Shown here one piece after another: positions 34,063 to 45,462 of a stretch of DNA of 64,000 bases. This DNA comes from Acestrorhynchus altus (lineage: Eukaryota; Chordata; Actinopteri; Characiformes; Acestrorhynchidae), in assembly GCA_034509495.1 (NCBI GenBank), contig CM067521.1, positions 16,651,704 to 16,715,703 on the forward strand, in the 5' to 3' direction. The stretch's first letter is position 1. Each line of letters starts with the position of its first letter. The position numbers were made by a program, and so were the translations under genes. The notes under the pieces are model-generated. The model had not been told where the DNA came from. It saw only the letters and a program-made list of their open reading frames with translations, and ran no database searches.

Positions 34063-35215
34063 TACAACATGTTCCAAATTATTATGCAAATTAAATTTTT
34101 CTCTGATTTTCCTAAATGGTCAATGCAAATGACAGTCAGTATAATTTTCAAGTCATCAATTCAGTATATATCAATTGTTATTGACCAAACCTCCCAATAA
34201 TATCAGTATTTTTTCAAAAATAAACTCAAAATGCTGTTCTAAATTATTACGCACAATGGCGTTTTGAAACATTTCATAGTTTGTAAAGACCTGAAAATGG
34301 TCATTTGTTGAATTTGCAGCATTAAGAGGTCACATTTACTGAAATGAAAAAGCTATTTCAATCCAAAAAAAATCTTAACATAGGACCCCTTATTTGAAAT
34401 CACCTTCACAGTTCTTGCATCCATTGAAGTTGTGCAATTTTGGGCAGTTTCTGCTTCAGTTCCTTTGCAGGATGCCAGAATAGCCTCCCAGAGCTGCTGT
34501 TTTGATGTGAACTGCCACCCTCATAGATCCTTTGCTTGAGGATACTTCAAAGGTTCTCAATAGGGTTTAGGTCAGGGGAGGATGGTGGCCACACCATGAG
34601 TTTCTCTCCTTTTATGCCCATAGCAGCCAGTGATACAGAGATAATCTTTGTCACGCATGAAGATGATTTTGCTATGGAAGGCATGGTTTTTCTTTTTGTT
34701 CAATCCGTCTGGACCAACCAGGGTTGCACAGCCCTCATCAGTTTGAAAATTAGTATGTTTGGGCCCACTGCAACCATTTCTGCTTGTGAGCATTGGTTAG
34801 GGGTGGCCAAATAGTTGGTCACAACAGCAAGCCTCTGGAGGATCCTATACCTTGAGGTCCATGGGACTCCAGAGGCACCAGCAGCTTAGCATTTAAGGAG
34901 CTGCCTCTTTGTGCCTTTAACTAAATAAACCCCTGTGCTCTGAATCAGCCACAAATCTCTTCGCAGTATGAAGATCGTGCTTAAGTTTTCATGAAACATC
35001 TGTACAAGGTTTTGCACTATTTGATGCTATTCATCAGGAGAGATCCTTTATCTTTCCCATATTGCTTGAAACCTGTGGCCTGTTTAATAATGTGGAACAT
35101 TTTTTCAGTAGTTTTTTTCAGTTGTAATTGGGCTCATTTGGCAAACTAATTATCACTGACTGGGATTTCTTTTTTCTGTGGCTGTGCTGATTCCAGTGAG
35201 GTGTTAATTGTTGTT
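34063..35215 (-). mobile_element. Mariner/Tc1-like transposon (family M1), 5' end lost
   Basis: The left border reads ACAACATGTTCCAAATTATT, the terminal repeat of a common fish mariner-like family. The complementary repeat expected at the right is not found, and recognisable sequence fades out near 35200. Transposase runs on the minus strand. The element is therefore truncated at its 5' end as well as internally deleted. Confidence 0.85.
34370..35060 (-). pseudogene. Mariner/Tc1-like transposase pseudogene (M1)
   Basis: The start codon is probably at 35060, within ATGGGAAAGATAAAGGATCT. The DNA-binding part follows downward with many changes. Around 34800-34690 the frame gives LTSRNGCSGPKHTNFQTDEG and ATLVGPDGL, which matches the segment before the core. 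Near 34600 another frame reads MVWPPSSPDLNPIEN, the motif carrying the third catalytic acid. The C-terminal end lies near 34380. About 690 bp remain of roughly 1 kb expected. The stretch with the GGG(S/V)M motif and the second Asp is missing, replaced by a direct join near 34680. Frameshifts add to the damage, so it cannot make a nuclease. The neighbouring terminal repeat and the gene order leave little doubt about the superfamily. Confidence 0.85.
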
Positions 35216-36161
35216 GGTCAGATCATAAATGGTCACAGCAACTTTAGATAGGGTTTGGAAATGGGGTGGGCCCTCTATGTAACCTCAGTTCTTAGGTGCA
35301 GGATTTTGCCATCTTCCTGTATTATTTCACATGATATTTCTGATCAAGAAAAACCACATACTTACCTATGTAGATGTAGGTCTTCTTATTTTGCATCTTC
35401 TTATTCTGCATCAGAATAAGAGGACATGTCCTTAAATAGTTCTACTCCACTGCTGAGCTTGTGAAGGCAGGCTGATGTCTTCCTACCTCAGCAGCTTAGC
35501 AGTGGTCACATGTCTAAATCGCTCAGTGTACTCTGTAACAAGGAGGACAATGACAGCTTGCCTGCAGCAGACCACCCCTCACCTCAGCGTAAATATATGT
35601 GGAGCAACAACAGCATAACCAGCACAGTATATTCAACATGTTAAGAGATGATGTTTCCTTTAACAGCCCTGCAGTTCTGAGCATGTCATCTATTGGTGTC
35701 AACACTGGTTTTGAACTGCCAGACAAAAGTGGACGTGTATTTACTGACCAACAGCAAGCTCTGACAGCAAAGCCAAGCATTCCCACACTCTCACACTCAG
35801 AGAGGTGCACTTCCAGTTGTAACTGTATACTAGTTTTCCTGGCAGGTGGATCACAAGAAGTAAAAATAGATGTTGAGGTGTTAAAAAAAAAAAAAAAAAA
35901 AAAAACATCCCTCCCTACCAGATGTATAAAACTGTCACTGACATAAAGCACCACTCAGGAGTAGCACAAAAAGACTGTTAAACAGGACTAAAGTGGTCCA
36001 GAGGTGGATAATATCAAATATTTTATTCTTATCATGTTAAATTGTATTAGAGTGATAATATGGTGAGCATTTTAGTACATTTCGTCTGTGTAGCAGAATA
36101 ATGTGATAGAAACCATGTATTGTGAAAATGGCTTTAAGTATCATGATTTTATTTTTTATTC
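35216..36161. other. Unique sequence, no gene seen
   Basis: A pure A run of about 22 bases at 35881-35904 lies inside frames of 115-143 codons on both strands; none has a domain. The A run could mark the tail of an old retroposed copy, but no source can be identified. Confidence 0.45.
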
Positions 36162-36169
36162 CCTTAGAC

Positions 36170-36251
36170 CAGGGCTGTCCAATCTTATCCACAAAGGGAA
36201 TGAAAACCTGCAGCCACACCGGCCCTTGGCGGATAAAATTGGTCACCCCTG
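36170..36251. mobile_element. 82-bp hAT-type MITE with 8-bp target duplication
   Basis: The element starts CAGGGCTGTCCAATC and ends GGTCACCCCTG, giving inverted ends CAGGGCTG and CAGGGGTG. It is flanked by CCTTAGAC (36162-36169) and CCTTAGAT (36252-36259), a 7-of-8 match of the length hAT enzymes produce. The body pairs over about 30 bases at each end. Confidence 0.85.
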
Positions 36252-36309
36252 CCTTAGATGGTAAAATTCAAGTCCCTGAATTACATTATTAGCATATCCT
36301 TGTTTCTGC

Positions 36310-36999
36310 ATTCAATGTCCATTTTATAGCTCCGCTGACCACACAGGAGCACTTTGTAGTTTTATAATTACAGACAGTAGTTTATCTGCATACTTTGTTA
36401 TCCTCCTTTCACCCTGATTTTCAATTATCTGGACCTCACAGGACCACCACAGAGCAGGTATTATGTGTGTGGTTGGTCATTGTCAGCACTGCAGTGACAC
36501 TGACATGGTGGTGGTATGTTAGTGTGTGTTGTGCTGGTATGAGTGGATCCCATACAGCAGTGTTTAAACACTGAACCCACTCACTGTAGACACTCCTACC
36601 TAGTTGGTCCACCTTACAGATGTGAAGTCAGAGACAGAAGCTCATCTGTTGCTGCACAGTTTGTGTTGTTCATCCGGTAGTCCTTCATAAGTGCCCACAG
36701 GACACTGTTGGCTGGATATTTCTGGTTGGTGGGCTATTCTCAGTCCAGCAGTGACACAGAGGGGTTTAAACACTCTGATTCACTTTAAACCAGTGCAACA
36801 CACACAAAAACACCACCACCATTTCAGTGTCACTGCAGAACTGAGAAGGACCCACCACCCACATAATACATGCTCTTTGGTGGTCCTGTGGGGTCCTGAT
36901 CATTGAAGAACAGGGTGAAAGGATGGACTACAGTGTGTAATTATAGAACTACAAAGTCCTCCTCTATGGAAAGAGTATATGATAAAATGGACATTGAAT
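36310..36999. mobile_element. 690-bp element with long inverted repeats
   Basis: Left ATTCAATGTCCATTTTAT and right ATAAAATGGACATTGAAT are exact complements. The pairing continues inward through CACTTTGTAGTTTTATAATT and its right-hand partner, and through the CACTGACATGGTGGTGG and CCACCACCATTTCAGTG arms. The central part near 36600-36680 is unpaired. It has no coding capacity. Very similar long-arm elements are common in otophysan fish, to my recollection. Confidence 0.85.
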
Positions 37000-39289
37000 A
37001 TAGAAGGTAAGAGGTAATTATAAAGTGGTGTATAGTCCATATATTCCATACACTATATGTTTATCATCTGTGGGGGGTTTTTTACCTAAAATGAAAAAGC
37101 TTGGTCTATTGTTAGGTTGGCCATTTGAATATATGAAGACATCAGCAAGTAAAGCAGGGTGACAGGGTGTCCTAATGAGTATCTGTCACACTCTACAGAC
37201 AGTAAAATCACAGGTGAAAGGATTCAGCATGCAGACTTACACTGAGCTGTGGGTACTTAAAAAAGGAAAAATCCAATCTGATCTCACTGGATAAAAATTT
37301 TAGGCAAAAAAAAGTGGCAACAACTAAGTGTTGTCCCTATCATCATTGCTGATGTTGTTCAGTTCCCTGATCCTTATTAACGCAGTTAGCTCGCTTTTAG
37401 ATTGTACTAGGTCAGAAACATGCTCAACACAGGGTCATACACTAAAACACCAACACCAACTCTCAAATACAAGACCTGCTGTACAAACTTCATTCTTATG
37501 TTACCGTGGTGGCTAAAACATTCAGTACTCTCAGGGGCAATGGAGGACAAATCATCAAACCAAACTGGACCACCATGACAGCTGACTGGGAAAAGCACAC
37601 CAGTTGTACAGAAAAAACCTGGCTGTTGCTGTAGCGACCCTTACAGCAACACTCAGAATGCAGCCCATGCTTGCCTTATGAAATGCATTGTGACACATTT
37701 TTGAACACAGCTATGCACAAAATCTAGTCAGCATAGCTTAAAGCTCCTGCATTCACGTCCTTGCATGCAGTATGTTTTGGGCCTTATACATGCCCAACAT
37801 CTTGCTCTGAACTTTAATTTTTTCTGATGTCTGTACATAGGCCTGAGTGTATCTGTTGCACCTTCTGAAGTGGGTTCAAGATTGCAAATAAAAAAACAAC
37901 TTGGTTTCATCTCAGTATCGGAGTTGGCACGAAGCCTACAAGGTGTTGAGGGGGGCCCTGCACAGGTTTGTGCTCAGGAGCCCATGATTTATTAATTCAC
38001 CCCAGGTTCCTCTACTCACATTCGTATATTCAGCTGACAAAAATTTCCAAATCAACAACTTGTGGGTGAAATCTGATGTGTATTATGAAATATTTTTTGT
38101 AAAGATGAACAATTTGATTAAATGTTGTTTAGATCAGAGATTTTACACCCCTAATTCTCAAAAAAAAAAGCTCCCCAAAATTGTACTTGTCTCTTGCTTC
38201 CAATTCAACCTTCCGTGAAGCAAAAAATGAAAAGCAGCAACCACTTATGCTAATGGTCCTGTTGTAATGGGACTAATTGATAATAACAGTCAAATTGTGA
38301 TTCAGGAACAGACTAAATGGTGTCACAATAACAATGTGGATGTGAAGGTGAATCCAGAGGTCAGTGTTTAATTCAGGAGGACCGAAAGAAGTCACAAACC
38401 GCTTAGAATCATCCCAAAAAGAAGACGAAGCTCCATCAGACACAAGATAGGAATTTACCTTCACAGTTTAAGATCTTTTGGGGCATACAATAAGATTTTA
38501 GTTTTGTTTCATACAGCAATGGCCCAGAATATGATGCAATATTGTGCAACAGTGTGGCATAACTTTATACCTGTCGTTCAGTAAAACTAAAGATTATAGG
38601 ATTATAGGATTGATTCCCGCACATGATTTGTTCACTAATTTTCAATAAGATGTTTACTAAAATGTGTCATTTACCTGGGGTGGCCAAACATTGACAGAAT
38701 GCTCTATATGTTATATTGTAGACTGGACTGAATCTTTTTATGAAGCATTTATATGAAGATAGACAGACAAGAATAAATGCTAAATTTCCAACATATAAAG
38801 CAACATTGTATTAGTATTTGTGTGTATCTGCCTTTCTGAGTCTGTCTGAAATCACCTTCAGTGACAGTGGTGATTCACTAACTGCTACTGCAAATGTTTC
38901 TGTACTGTGAGTATGAGGATTAGCCTCAAGATTCTCAGAGTGAGCAAAAATCATTGTGTAAGCTGCTAAGCTGGGGGAATTGGAAAGGTTCTCAAGAAAG
39001 TGGAGCTCAGCCCTGCAGCCCTGACTACAGAGGCCTACAAGAAACCATGAAGAAAATGTGGCTCTGCGTTTTGGTTTCAGGTATTGCATGTGTTTGTTTA
39101 GAGACAGATCTCTGGATTGCATATTTATCATTTGACTAAAGAACCACAGGAATGTAAAGGAATAACCCAAACTCAACAGCTCAAGGCTTAGTTCACCACA
39201 ACTCACTGCATTACCTGCTACACTCAGTGAGGATTTCATTAGAAACACTTCACTTATGCATGGGTAGGCAATTGTTTTCCTCTCAAAAC
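37000..39289. other. Unique sequence, no confirmed gene
   Basis: No repeat family is named. A 145-codon minus-strand frame (38811-39248) has no recognisable domain. The plus strand at 39047 offers a short possible leader exon, described in the findings. Confidence 0.4.
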
Positions 39290-39690
39290 AGCTTTAATTC
39301 TTCACAGCATTGAGTCCTTAAGCTGTTGGAAACATTGCATTAAGATTCTGGTCCATGCTGACACGATTGCAGATTGTTCACGACCAAATCTCTGGTTCTG
39401 CTGAATCCCAAAGGTGTTCTTTAGGATTAACATCTGGTGACTTGGAACAATTTCAGTATGGAATGATGGTTGCTTTGGGACATGGTGCATTATCATGCTG
39501 GAAGTAGTCATTAGAAGGTGGTAAACTGAGGGAACCCTCCCAAGGGATCAATAGTTCTATCTAAAAAACAAAAACATGGTCAGCAAAAATACTCAAATTA
39601 TCATTCAAGCCAATCCCCATAGTGTTCCAGCAAAACAATCCCCACACAATTAGACCACCTACATCAGCTTGAACCAAAAGAAACCAACAT
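39290..39690 (-). pseudogene. Tc1-like transposon fragment (family T5)
   Basis: On the plus strand, GTCCATGCTGACACGATTGC, AATCCCAAAGGTGTTCTTTA, ACATGGTGCATTATCATGCT and CTTGAACCAAA follow in order the complement of the 3' half of a fish Tc1-like transposase gene. It thus reads on the minus strand from the GGG region to the C-terminus. The part encoding SPDLNPIE is recognisable around 39430 as the complement of TCACCAGATGTTAATCC. Frames are broken throughout, and no terminal repeats were found. An intact protein would be a DDE transposase acting at TA targets. The call depends on remembered family sequence but covers about 400 bp in consistent order. Confidence 0.65.
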
Positions 39691-40321
39691 TCAGGTGTCC
39701 AAGATGGTAGGGACTTCACCTGAGTTTAAGGTTATTGTCATTATAAATAGACACCAGTATATAGTATAATGTGCTTTCAAAATGTGTCTGGTATAGAGAA
39801 AAGGTCAAAACATTTTACAGATTGCATGAAATCTCATCATAACCACATGAGCTCTCCTGTCTTTCATAGGTTACTGGAGCACTGCTTGACCTTGAAACCC
39901 CCTTTTCCTTAACAAGGGGGTGGATCAAGGCAGTCTGTTTTTTTTTAGTGTGCTATTCTTTATAGGCAATCCAATCCACTCCAATCTGTCATAATGTTCC
40001 AGTAGCAGAGAACCTCTCTAATCAAGAACATATACATAAACATAGCATACAATTGAGCCCCTTACAAATAAAACTTAAGTGAAATGAACTGTAAATGATA
40101 AATCAGGATTTTACTACTCGGCAAGTAGTATACTATACTGAGTGAAGCTTCAAGAGACTAAAACTAAGAATGGTAATCTAGTCAATGGGCCATTATTTAC
40201 AATTTTAACAGCCTAATACCTCAATTGAAGAGTGTGTGTTAACTCACATTAAAATGATTTTCATTCACTGCTGCTAATAAACAAAAGCATACATGGGCAT
40301 TGCTCATTTTACAGCTATGTA
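39691..40321. other. Unique sequence, no gene seen
   Basis: AT-rich, with a short T run near 39940. No repeat named and no exon supported. Confidence 0.5.
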
Positions 40322-41671
40322 CAGTGCATCTGGACAGCGCTTCACTTTTTTGCACATTTGTTAAGTTACGGCCTTATTCCAAAAAGGATTCAATTCATTT
40401 TTCACTCAAACCTCTACACACAATTCTCCACAACGACTAAGAGAGAAAAGTTTGTTTTTGCATATTTATTAAAAATGAATGAAACACAAAAATATATGCA
40501 TAAGTATTCACAGCCTTTGCCATGACACACAACACTGAGGATCTAGTTTCCATCTTGTTACATCTTGTTTCCATTGATCATCCTTTCAATGTTTCTACAG
40601 CTTCACTGGACTGTACACCTGTGGAAAATTCAGTTGATTAGACATGATTTGGAAAGACACACCCCTGTTTATATAAGGTCAGATAGTAGACAGTGCATAT
40701 CAGAGCACAAACCAACCCACTGAAGGTCAATGAGCAAAGGCCTCCATCATCTGTAAATGGTAGAAGTTTTGAACCATGGATCTTTCTAGAGCTGGCTGCC
40801 TGGCCAAAATGAGTGACTGTGGTAGGATCACCTTAGTGCCTCTGTCAGAACTCCAACATTGCTCTGTGAAGAGAGGAGAACTATTTCTGCAGCACTCCAC
40901 CAATCAGGCGTTTGCTGAAAGGTACAGATAAAGACAAAGGTACAGGTAAAGACTCAGACAATGATGAACAAAAGATTGAACTTTTTGGACTGAATGCCAA
41001 AAATCATGTCTGGAGAAAACCGGGCACTGCTCATCATCTAGCCAATACTATTCCTACAATGAAGCATGGTGGTGGCAGCATCATGCTGTGGGGATGTTGT
41101 TCTGCAGCAGGAACTGGGAGACTAGTCAGGGTCGAGGGAAAGATGACTGCTATGATGTACAGAGACATCCTTGATGATAACCTGCTCCAGAGCGCTCTGG
41201 ACCTGAGACTGGGCCAAAGGTTTATCTCCCGACAGGACAATGACCAAGCATGCAGCCAAGATAACAAAGGAGTGGTTTTGGGATAACTCTGCAAACGTTG
41301 TTGAGTGGTCGAGCCAGAGCCCAGACTTGAATCCAATTGAACATCCCTGGAGATATCTAAAAATGTCTGATTCAATCTGATTGAGCTTGAGAGGTTCTGC
41401 AAAGAAGAATGGGACAAACTTCCAAAAAACAGGTGCGCCTTGTAGCATCATAATCAAAAAGACTTAAGTTGTAATTGCTGTCAAAAGTGCTTCGAAAAAG
41501 TATTGAGTAAAGGCTGTGAATACTTATGTTATATTTTTGTGTTTCATTTTTGGTAAATTTGTGTGTAGAATTGTGTGAGAGAAAAAAGAATTGACTCAAT
41601 TTTGGAATAAGGCTGTAACAAAACAAAATGTGGAAAAAGTTAAGTGCTGTGAATACTTTCCAGATGCACTG
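40322..41671 (+). mobile_element. Tc1-like DNA transposon, copy B
   Basis: It begins CAGTGCATCTGG and ends CCAGATGCACTG, flanked on both sides by TA (40320-40321 and 41672-41673), the exact signature of Tc1 insertion. The ends match those of copy A, including ATTCAATTCATTTTTC on the left. At 1350 bp it is full length at the ends, but the transposase gene has lost parts. The intact TA flanks fit a younger insertion than copy A. Confidence 0.95.
40722..41506 (+). pseudogene. Tc1-like transposase pseudogene (copy B)
   Basis: The first helix-turn-helix is largely deleted. The gene resumes near 40722 with sequence encoding the GRPR-side linker and continues to a simple-sequence patch at 40915-40960 (repeated AAAGACAAAGG-like units) that replaces part of the DNA-binding domain. 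From about 40979 one frame stays open for roughly 100 residues: LFGLNAKNHVWRKPG, KHGGGSIMLWGCCSAAGTG, then RDILDDNLLQSALDLRLGQR and RQDNDQACSQDN. In that last motif the usual PKH after the catalytic Asp is changed. The C-terminal part is frameshifted but ends at the expected TGA (41504-41506). It would have been a DDE nuclease; the deletions rule out activity. Confidence 0.92.
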
Positions 41672-41889
41672 TATGTGTCCCAGATACTTCGCACACATTG
41701 TATAATCATGTAAAAACCTTGTACTTCCAAAAAGGCAACTTCACAAAGAGAAAAGAGAAAAAAACCCAGAATGAATGAACTGACAGGGTGCAAGGATGCA
41801 AGGATGCACCTGACTAACTATGTAATGCCATCTAGTTGCATGTTCACATAAAGGCACACACTAGGGACACGAAGAATCTAAAAGATCAA

Positions 41890-42080
41890 CACATTTATGG
41901 CATTTAGCTGACACTCTCACCCAGTGTGACTTACAAAGTTACTCACATTGGAGAGGTGGGTCACAGTAGTATTGAGAGTCTTGCCCAAGGACTCTTATTG
42001 GTGTAGCACAGCATAGCTGCCCAGACTGGGAATTGAACCCCACCATGACTCCAACATGGTGTGGTGACTCACTGGTGGTG
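41890..42080 (+). repeat. Dispersed fish repeat, family R1, copy 2
   Basis: GCATTTAGCTGACACTCTCA, CCCAGTGTGACTTAC, TCTTGCCCAAGGACTCTTAT and CTGGGAATTGAACCCC in this order identify a common interspersed repeat of fish. The copy at 24012-24182 is more diverged. Confidence 0.7.
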
Positions 42081-44017
42081 TTAGAGAGGAAGAGCCCTCA
42101 GATTGTCCGACATGAGTCATCCTGGTAGTGCCAGCATCATTGGCAGATGGATGCACAACACAGGACTACAAACAGGAAGACCTTTACAGTGCTGCTACAG
42201 TGTCATGTCAGATTATCATGCAGTCAATCAGAATGATAACGGGTCATCTTTTGCAACGCTGACGATCCCTGCTTTTATTTTTACCTGTCCCGCTTTTATA
42301 TTAGTAGAGATGACAAATCATGATCAATCAAGTAGTACATAGACAAATATGCATATTATACAAAAGACAAAATATAAGATATGCTGTAGAAATAAATAAA
42401 ATTACACCAATTTGCAAAAAATATATAAAAAAATACATAACAAAATACAATTTACAAGTTTACAAAGATTACATGTAAATAAACACTATATACCTTAATT
42501 AGTAGAAACTATCATATAGGTCCCATAGGTGGCATTGGCATAGGCACCAAACAGATTAGGTCTGTAGGTATGAATAGTGCATTAATAATGGATAGTGGGT
42601 GGTGGATAATGTAATTGTATTGATTCATGGATATTGCACAGTTTCTGAACAGGTACTGATTAGATATTGCTGAGTAACTATAAATATTGCTCAGTAATTA
42701 TAGACATTACTAACAACAGATATTGCACAGAACTTGCACTTGGTATTGCACTTGTACTGTTCTGTCTGTTGCAGCAATTAGATAAATAGTGACAGTATTG
42801 GTATTCAAAAGAGTTGCTCGGTTGATGAGGATATAGTAGGAATGAGGTATAGCAGCAGACATACCATGCCATGGCATTTTGCATTAGCCATACTGTTGCC
42901 AACCTGAGAGACACTACTTCTGTACGTGTACCTCAATGAATATCAGTCTACACACTACCATGTGAAAAGTAAATCACCATGCATTTCTGTGATAAGACTA
43001 TTCAAATAAAACAGGAGCTTACTTTAAATTATACACAATTTTCTTTTGTTTTCACAATTATCTTCAAGTTACAATAATATTAATAAAATTAATATAGCAC
43101 AAATTTCATCTTCTGATTATTGATAAATTATAAATTACTATATGGAATATTCACACAAATTATTGCCAATGTATGGACAGTTAATTAAAATCTTTTCAGC
43201 TCTAACTATTTTACACACATTCAGACAAATCCATTCAGCACCACTAGAGCTACGCGACCGGAGTCTACGCTCAATGCATATTTATCAAGTTCTGCTGCCA
43301 GCAGATGCATTTAACTCCGCATTATTCATTAGTGAAAGCAAAAGTTTGAAGCAAATACAAATTAAAAGCCAGGACTCTCCAAGTGTGGTTCAGCACAGCT
43401 GGAGTCCAGCACATTCTGCCCTCATACCAAGTCAAACCTGGAAACTGGCCACTGAGTTGAGCCAGGTGAGTTTAAGCAGTGAAATCATTAACCTGTCCCG
43501 GACCAAGGCACTCCAGGCCCAAAGCTGGACACGCTCTAGTTCAGCAATCTAATTATAGGTACTATCCATTCTGCAATGAAAAGACATTGACTATAAAACC
43601 ATAAATAAAGTTATTGACTTCTAAAATTCAGGACCAACATGGTAAACCATCCAGAACAGCAGCAAAGTCACACCCCAACTGTGTGTTATATTAGCCTTGA
43701 AGAGCAGCAGCTGCAGTTCGTAAATGCAGATTAAGGTATTGGTGCGAGACAGTGATCTGAATCAGCATTCAAGGAGTATGAATTAAGATGACGGTCAGCA
43801 GATATTTATCCTCCCAATGTTCTGGTATTAGCATACACACCACATAGACATTCAGTTCAGTCCCTTTATACAGCATTTCAAAGTTGCATTTCAATGATTA
43901 AACTCTATATATGTAGTAGCACCTATTAGCTATATGGCCTTAACAACCATTGTATCATATCATTGAGCTGCATCACGATTACATGTGTGTAGAGTGACAG
44001 ACCTGAACAGCATGAAG
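42081..44017. other. Unique sequence, possible conserved block
   Basis: About 42600-42780 has repeated ATATTGCACAG and GTATTGCAC strings, a weak low-order repeat. About 42905-42960 repeats the last 50 bases of the fragments at 19030 and 60590 (GAGACACTACTTCTG). The 136-codon frame at 43142-43552 has no domain, but its DNA (43230-43440) is unusually even in composition and may be conserved non-coding sequence. Confidence 0.4.
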
Positions 44018-44460
44018 CATTGAAGTGAAGAACATTGATGATATTCTTCCCGAATAAACAGTCAATTCTTGAAGTTAATGTGCTGAAGCAGAAAAAATTG
44101 CAACCATAAGTGTCTGAGAAACTTTGACAACAATGTCTAGGCAACTTGATCAGAACATCTCCAAAACATCAGGCAAGTCTTATGGGGTTTTCCCAGTATG
44201 CAGTGGTTAGTACCAACCGAACGGGTAAACTGGTGACAGGGTCATGTGGGACCAAGGCTCACTGACGCTCATTGAGGTCTCACCTCACAACTTACAGGAC
44301 TTAAAGGATCTGCTGTTTACATCTTGGTTCCAGATATCAGAGAACACCTTTAAAGGACTTATGATGTCCATACTTCAGTGGGTCAGGGCTGTTTTGGCAG
44401 TACAAGAGGGGGCTACTTAATAATAAGTGGAGGGTTTTAAAGTTGTGGCTGACTGGTATA
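44018..44460 (+). mobile_element. Non-autonomous Tc1 derivative (family T2)
   Basis: The 5' part (GTCAATTCTTGAAGTTAATG, GAACATCTCCAAAACATCAG, CAGTATGCAGTGGTTAGTAC) runs to ACCAAGGCTCACTGACGC. It then joins directly to GAGGTCTCACCTCACAACTT and continues through the 3' end, GGTTTTAAAGTTGTGGCTGA. This is the best-preserved 3' half of the family in the window. The deletion removes the catalytic core at the same place as in the copy at 6788. Confidence 0.85.
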
Positions 44461-44803
44461 AAGAAAACTTGCAAAAGAAGTTTTGCTAAAACAAAAAGAA
44501 GCTTTGGTGTTAAAATCCTACAAGATCTAGCAAGAAATTTATGAATTTAAAAGAATATATTTTCCAGGGTCAAGGTCTGACAGTACTAAAGTGTTCTCTT
44601 CTTATGTGTTGGCCTAGATGGAGTGGATTTCAGCAACTCTTTGCACTCTTTTCTTTATTCTAGAGAAAAAGGATCAACAGGTTGGTTCGGTAATGGAAGG
44701 CACTTAGCAGCTGATGACCTTCTCCACAGAAGAATGACCTGTGGAGGACAACAAACTGAAGGGTGCTCTTGACAGCTCCTATACTGATGGCTCCATTTTT
44801 TAA

Positions 44804-45224
44804 CCTCCTAAGACCCGAACTCTTGCATGGTATGCGTTTTTTATTTCTCTTTGCTGTTTGGGCTAATTGGCACCTTTTTACATGATGTAGTTTCTGAGAA
44901 GATGATGTCCACATATGAGGACTTTAGTTTCATATTTCATGTATAATATCATAGAACACAGTGAAGTCGCAATTAGTAATGATGTGCAAAACATTTATTT
45001 TGTGGCTGAACATAGCAGCGTTTTTCCCTTGGACCAACACATCTGGGTCATCCTGTTCTGAAGAATTAAGAAAAGTCAGAGCTGTCATTGGCATGCTGAG
45101 CCAAGAAGGTCATGGCCACTTCCATTTGAAATTCAAGGAACTGCATGATGTTCTTCAGTGGCATGCCACACTGAGTCAGGTCTTTGTGTGGACGCCACAC
45201 ATGTGGACAGCAGGTCCTAGGAGG
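44804..45224. mobile_element. TTAA-flanked MITE, 421 bp (piggyBac-like)
   Basis: TTAA tetranucleotides (44800-44803 and 45225-45228) flank inverted ends CCTCCTAAGAC and GTCCTAGGAGG, which match at 10 of 11 positions. TTAA duplication with ends starting CC is the signature of the piggyBac superfamily. The 137-codon frame that starts inside at 44961 and runs past the right border has no domain and is not taken as a gene. Confidence 0.75.
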
Positions 45225-45279
45225 TTAAATGAGCATTTTCATTTGGTCCTGAATAGGACATCATGTAATTGTGAGTATA

Positions 45280-45462
45280 CAGCAATCAGCCAAAACAGTA
45301 AAACCTACCCAGTATTACATAGGTACCCATTTTGCTGCCACAACAGCTCTGACCCAAGACATAACCATCATTAACTTTTTCAGCAAGTTGTACTATACAG
45401 TGATTTTTTTTTTTATGGAATTGGACCGGACAAGCTTTCCTTAAGTCCTCATCCAAATGTAG
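45280..45462 (-). mobile_element. Tc1 family T2 fragment
   Basis: The left end has AATCAGCCAAAACAGTAAAA after TA (45278-45279). It is followed by GCTGCCACAACAGCTCTGAC, then by CATTAACTTTTTCAGCAAG and ATTGGACCGGACAAGC, which belong far upstream in the gene. So this copy has a different internal deletion from the other derivatives. Confidence 0.65.

Noticed and set aside
35523..35954. 143- and 115-codon frames on opposite strands
   Set aside because: They share the same DNA, include the A-run as Phe or Lys stretches, and have no recognisable motif.
38811..39248. 145-codon minus-strand frame
   Set aside because: No domain, no initiation or splice context, and the opposite strand is equally open. 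Length alone in AT-rich DNA is not enough.
44961..45374. 137-codon frame resembling a secreted protein with several Cys
   Set aside because: It begins inside the TTAA-flanked MITE, runs across its border and ends in a Tc1 fragment, so it is a chance frame through three unrelated pieces.
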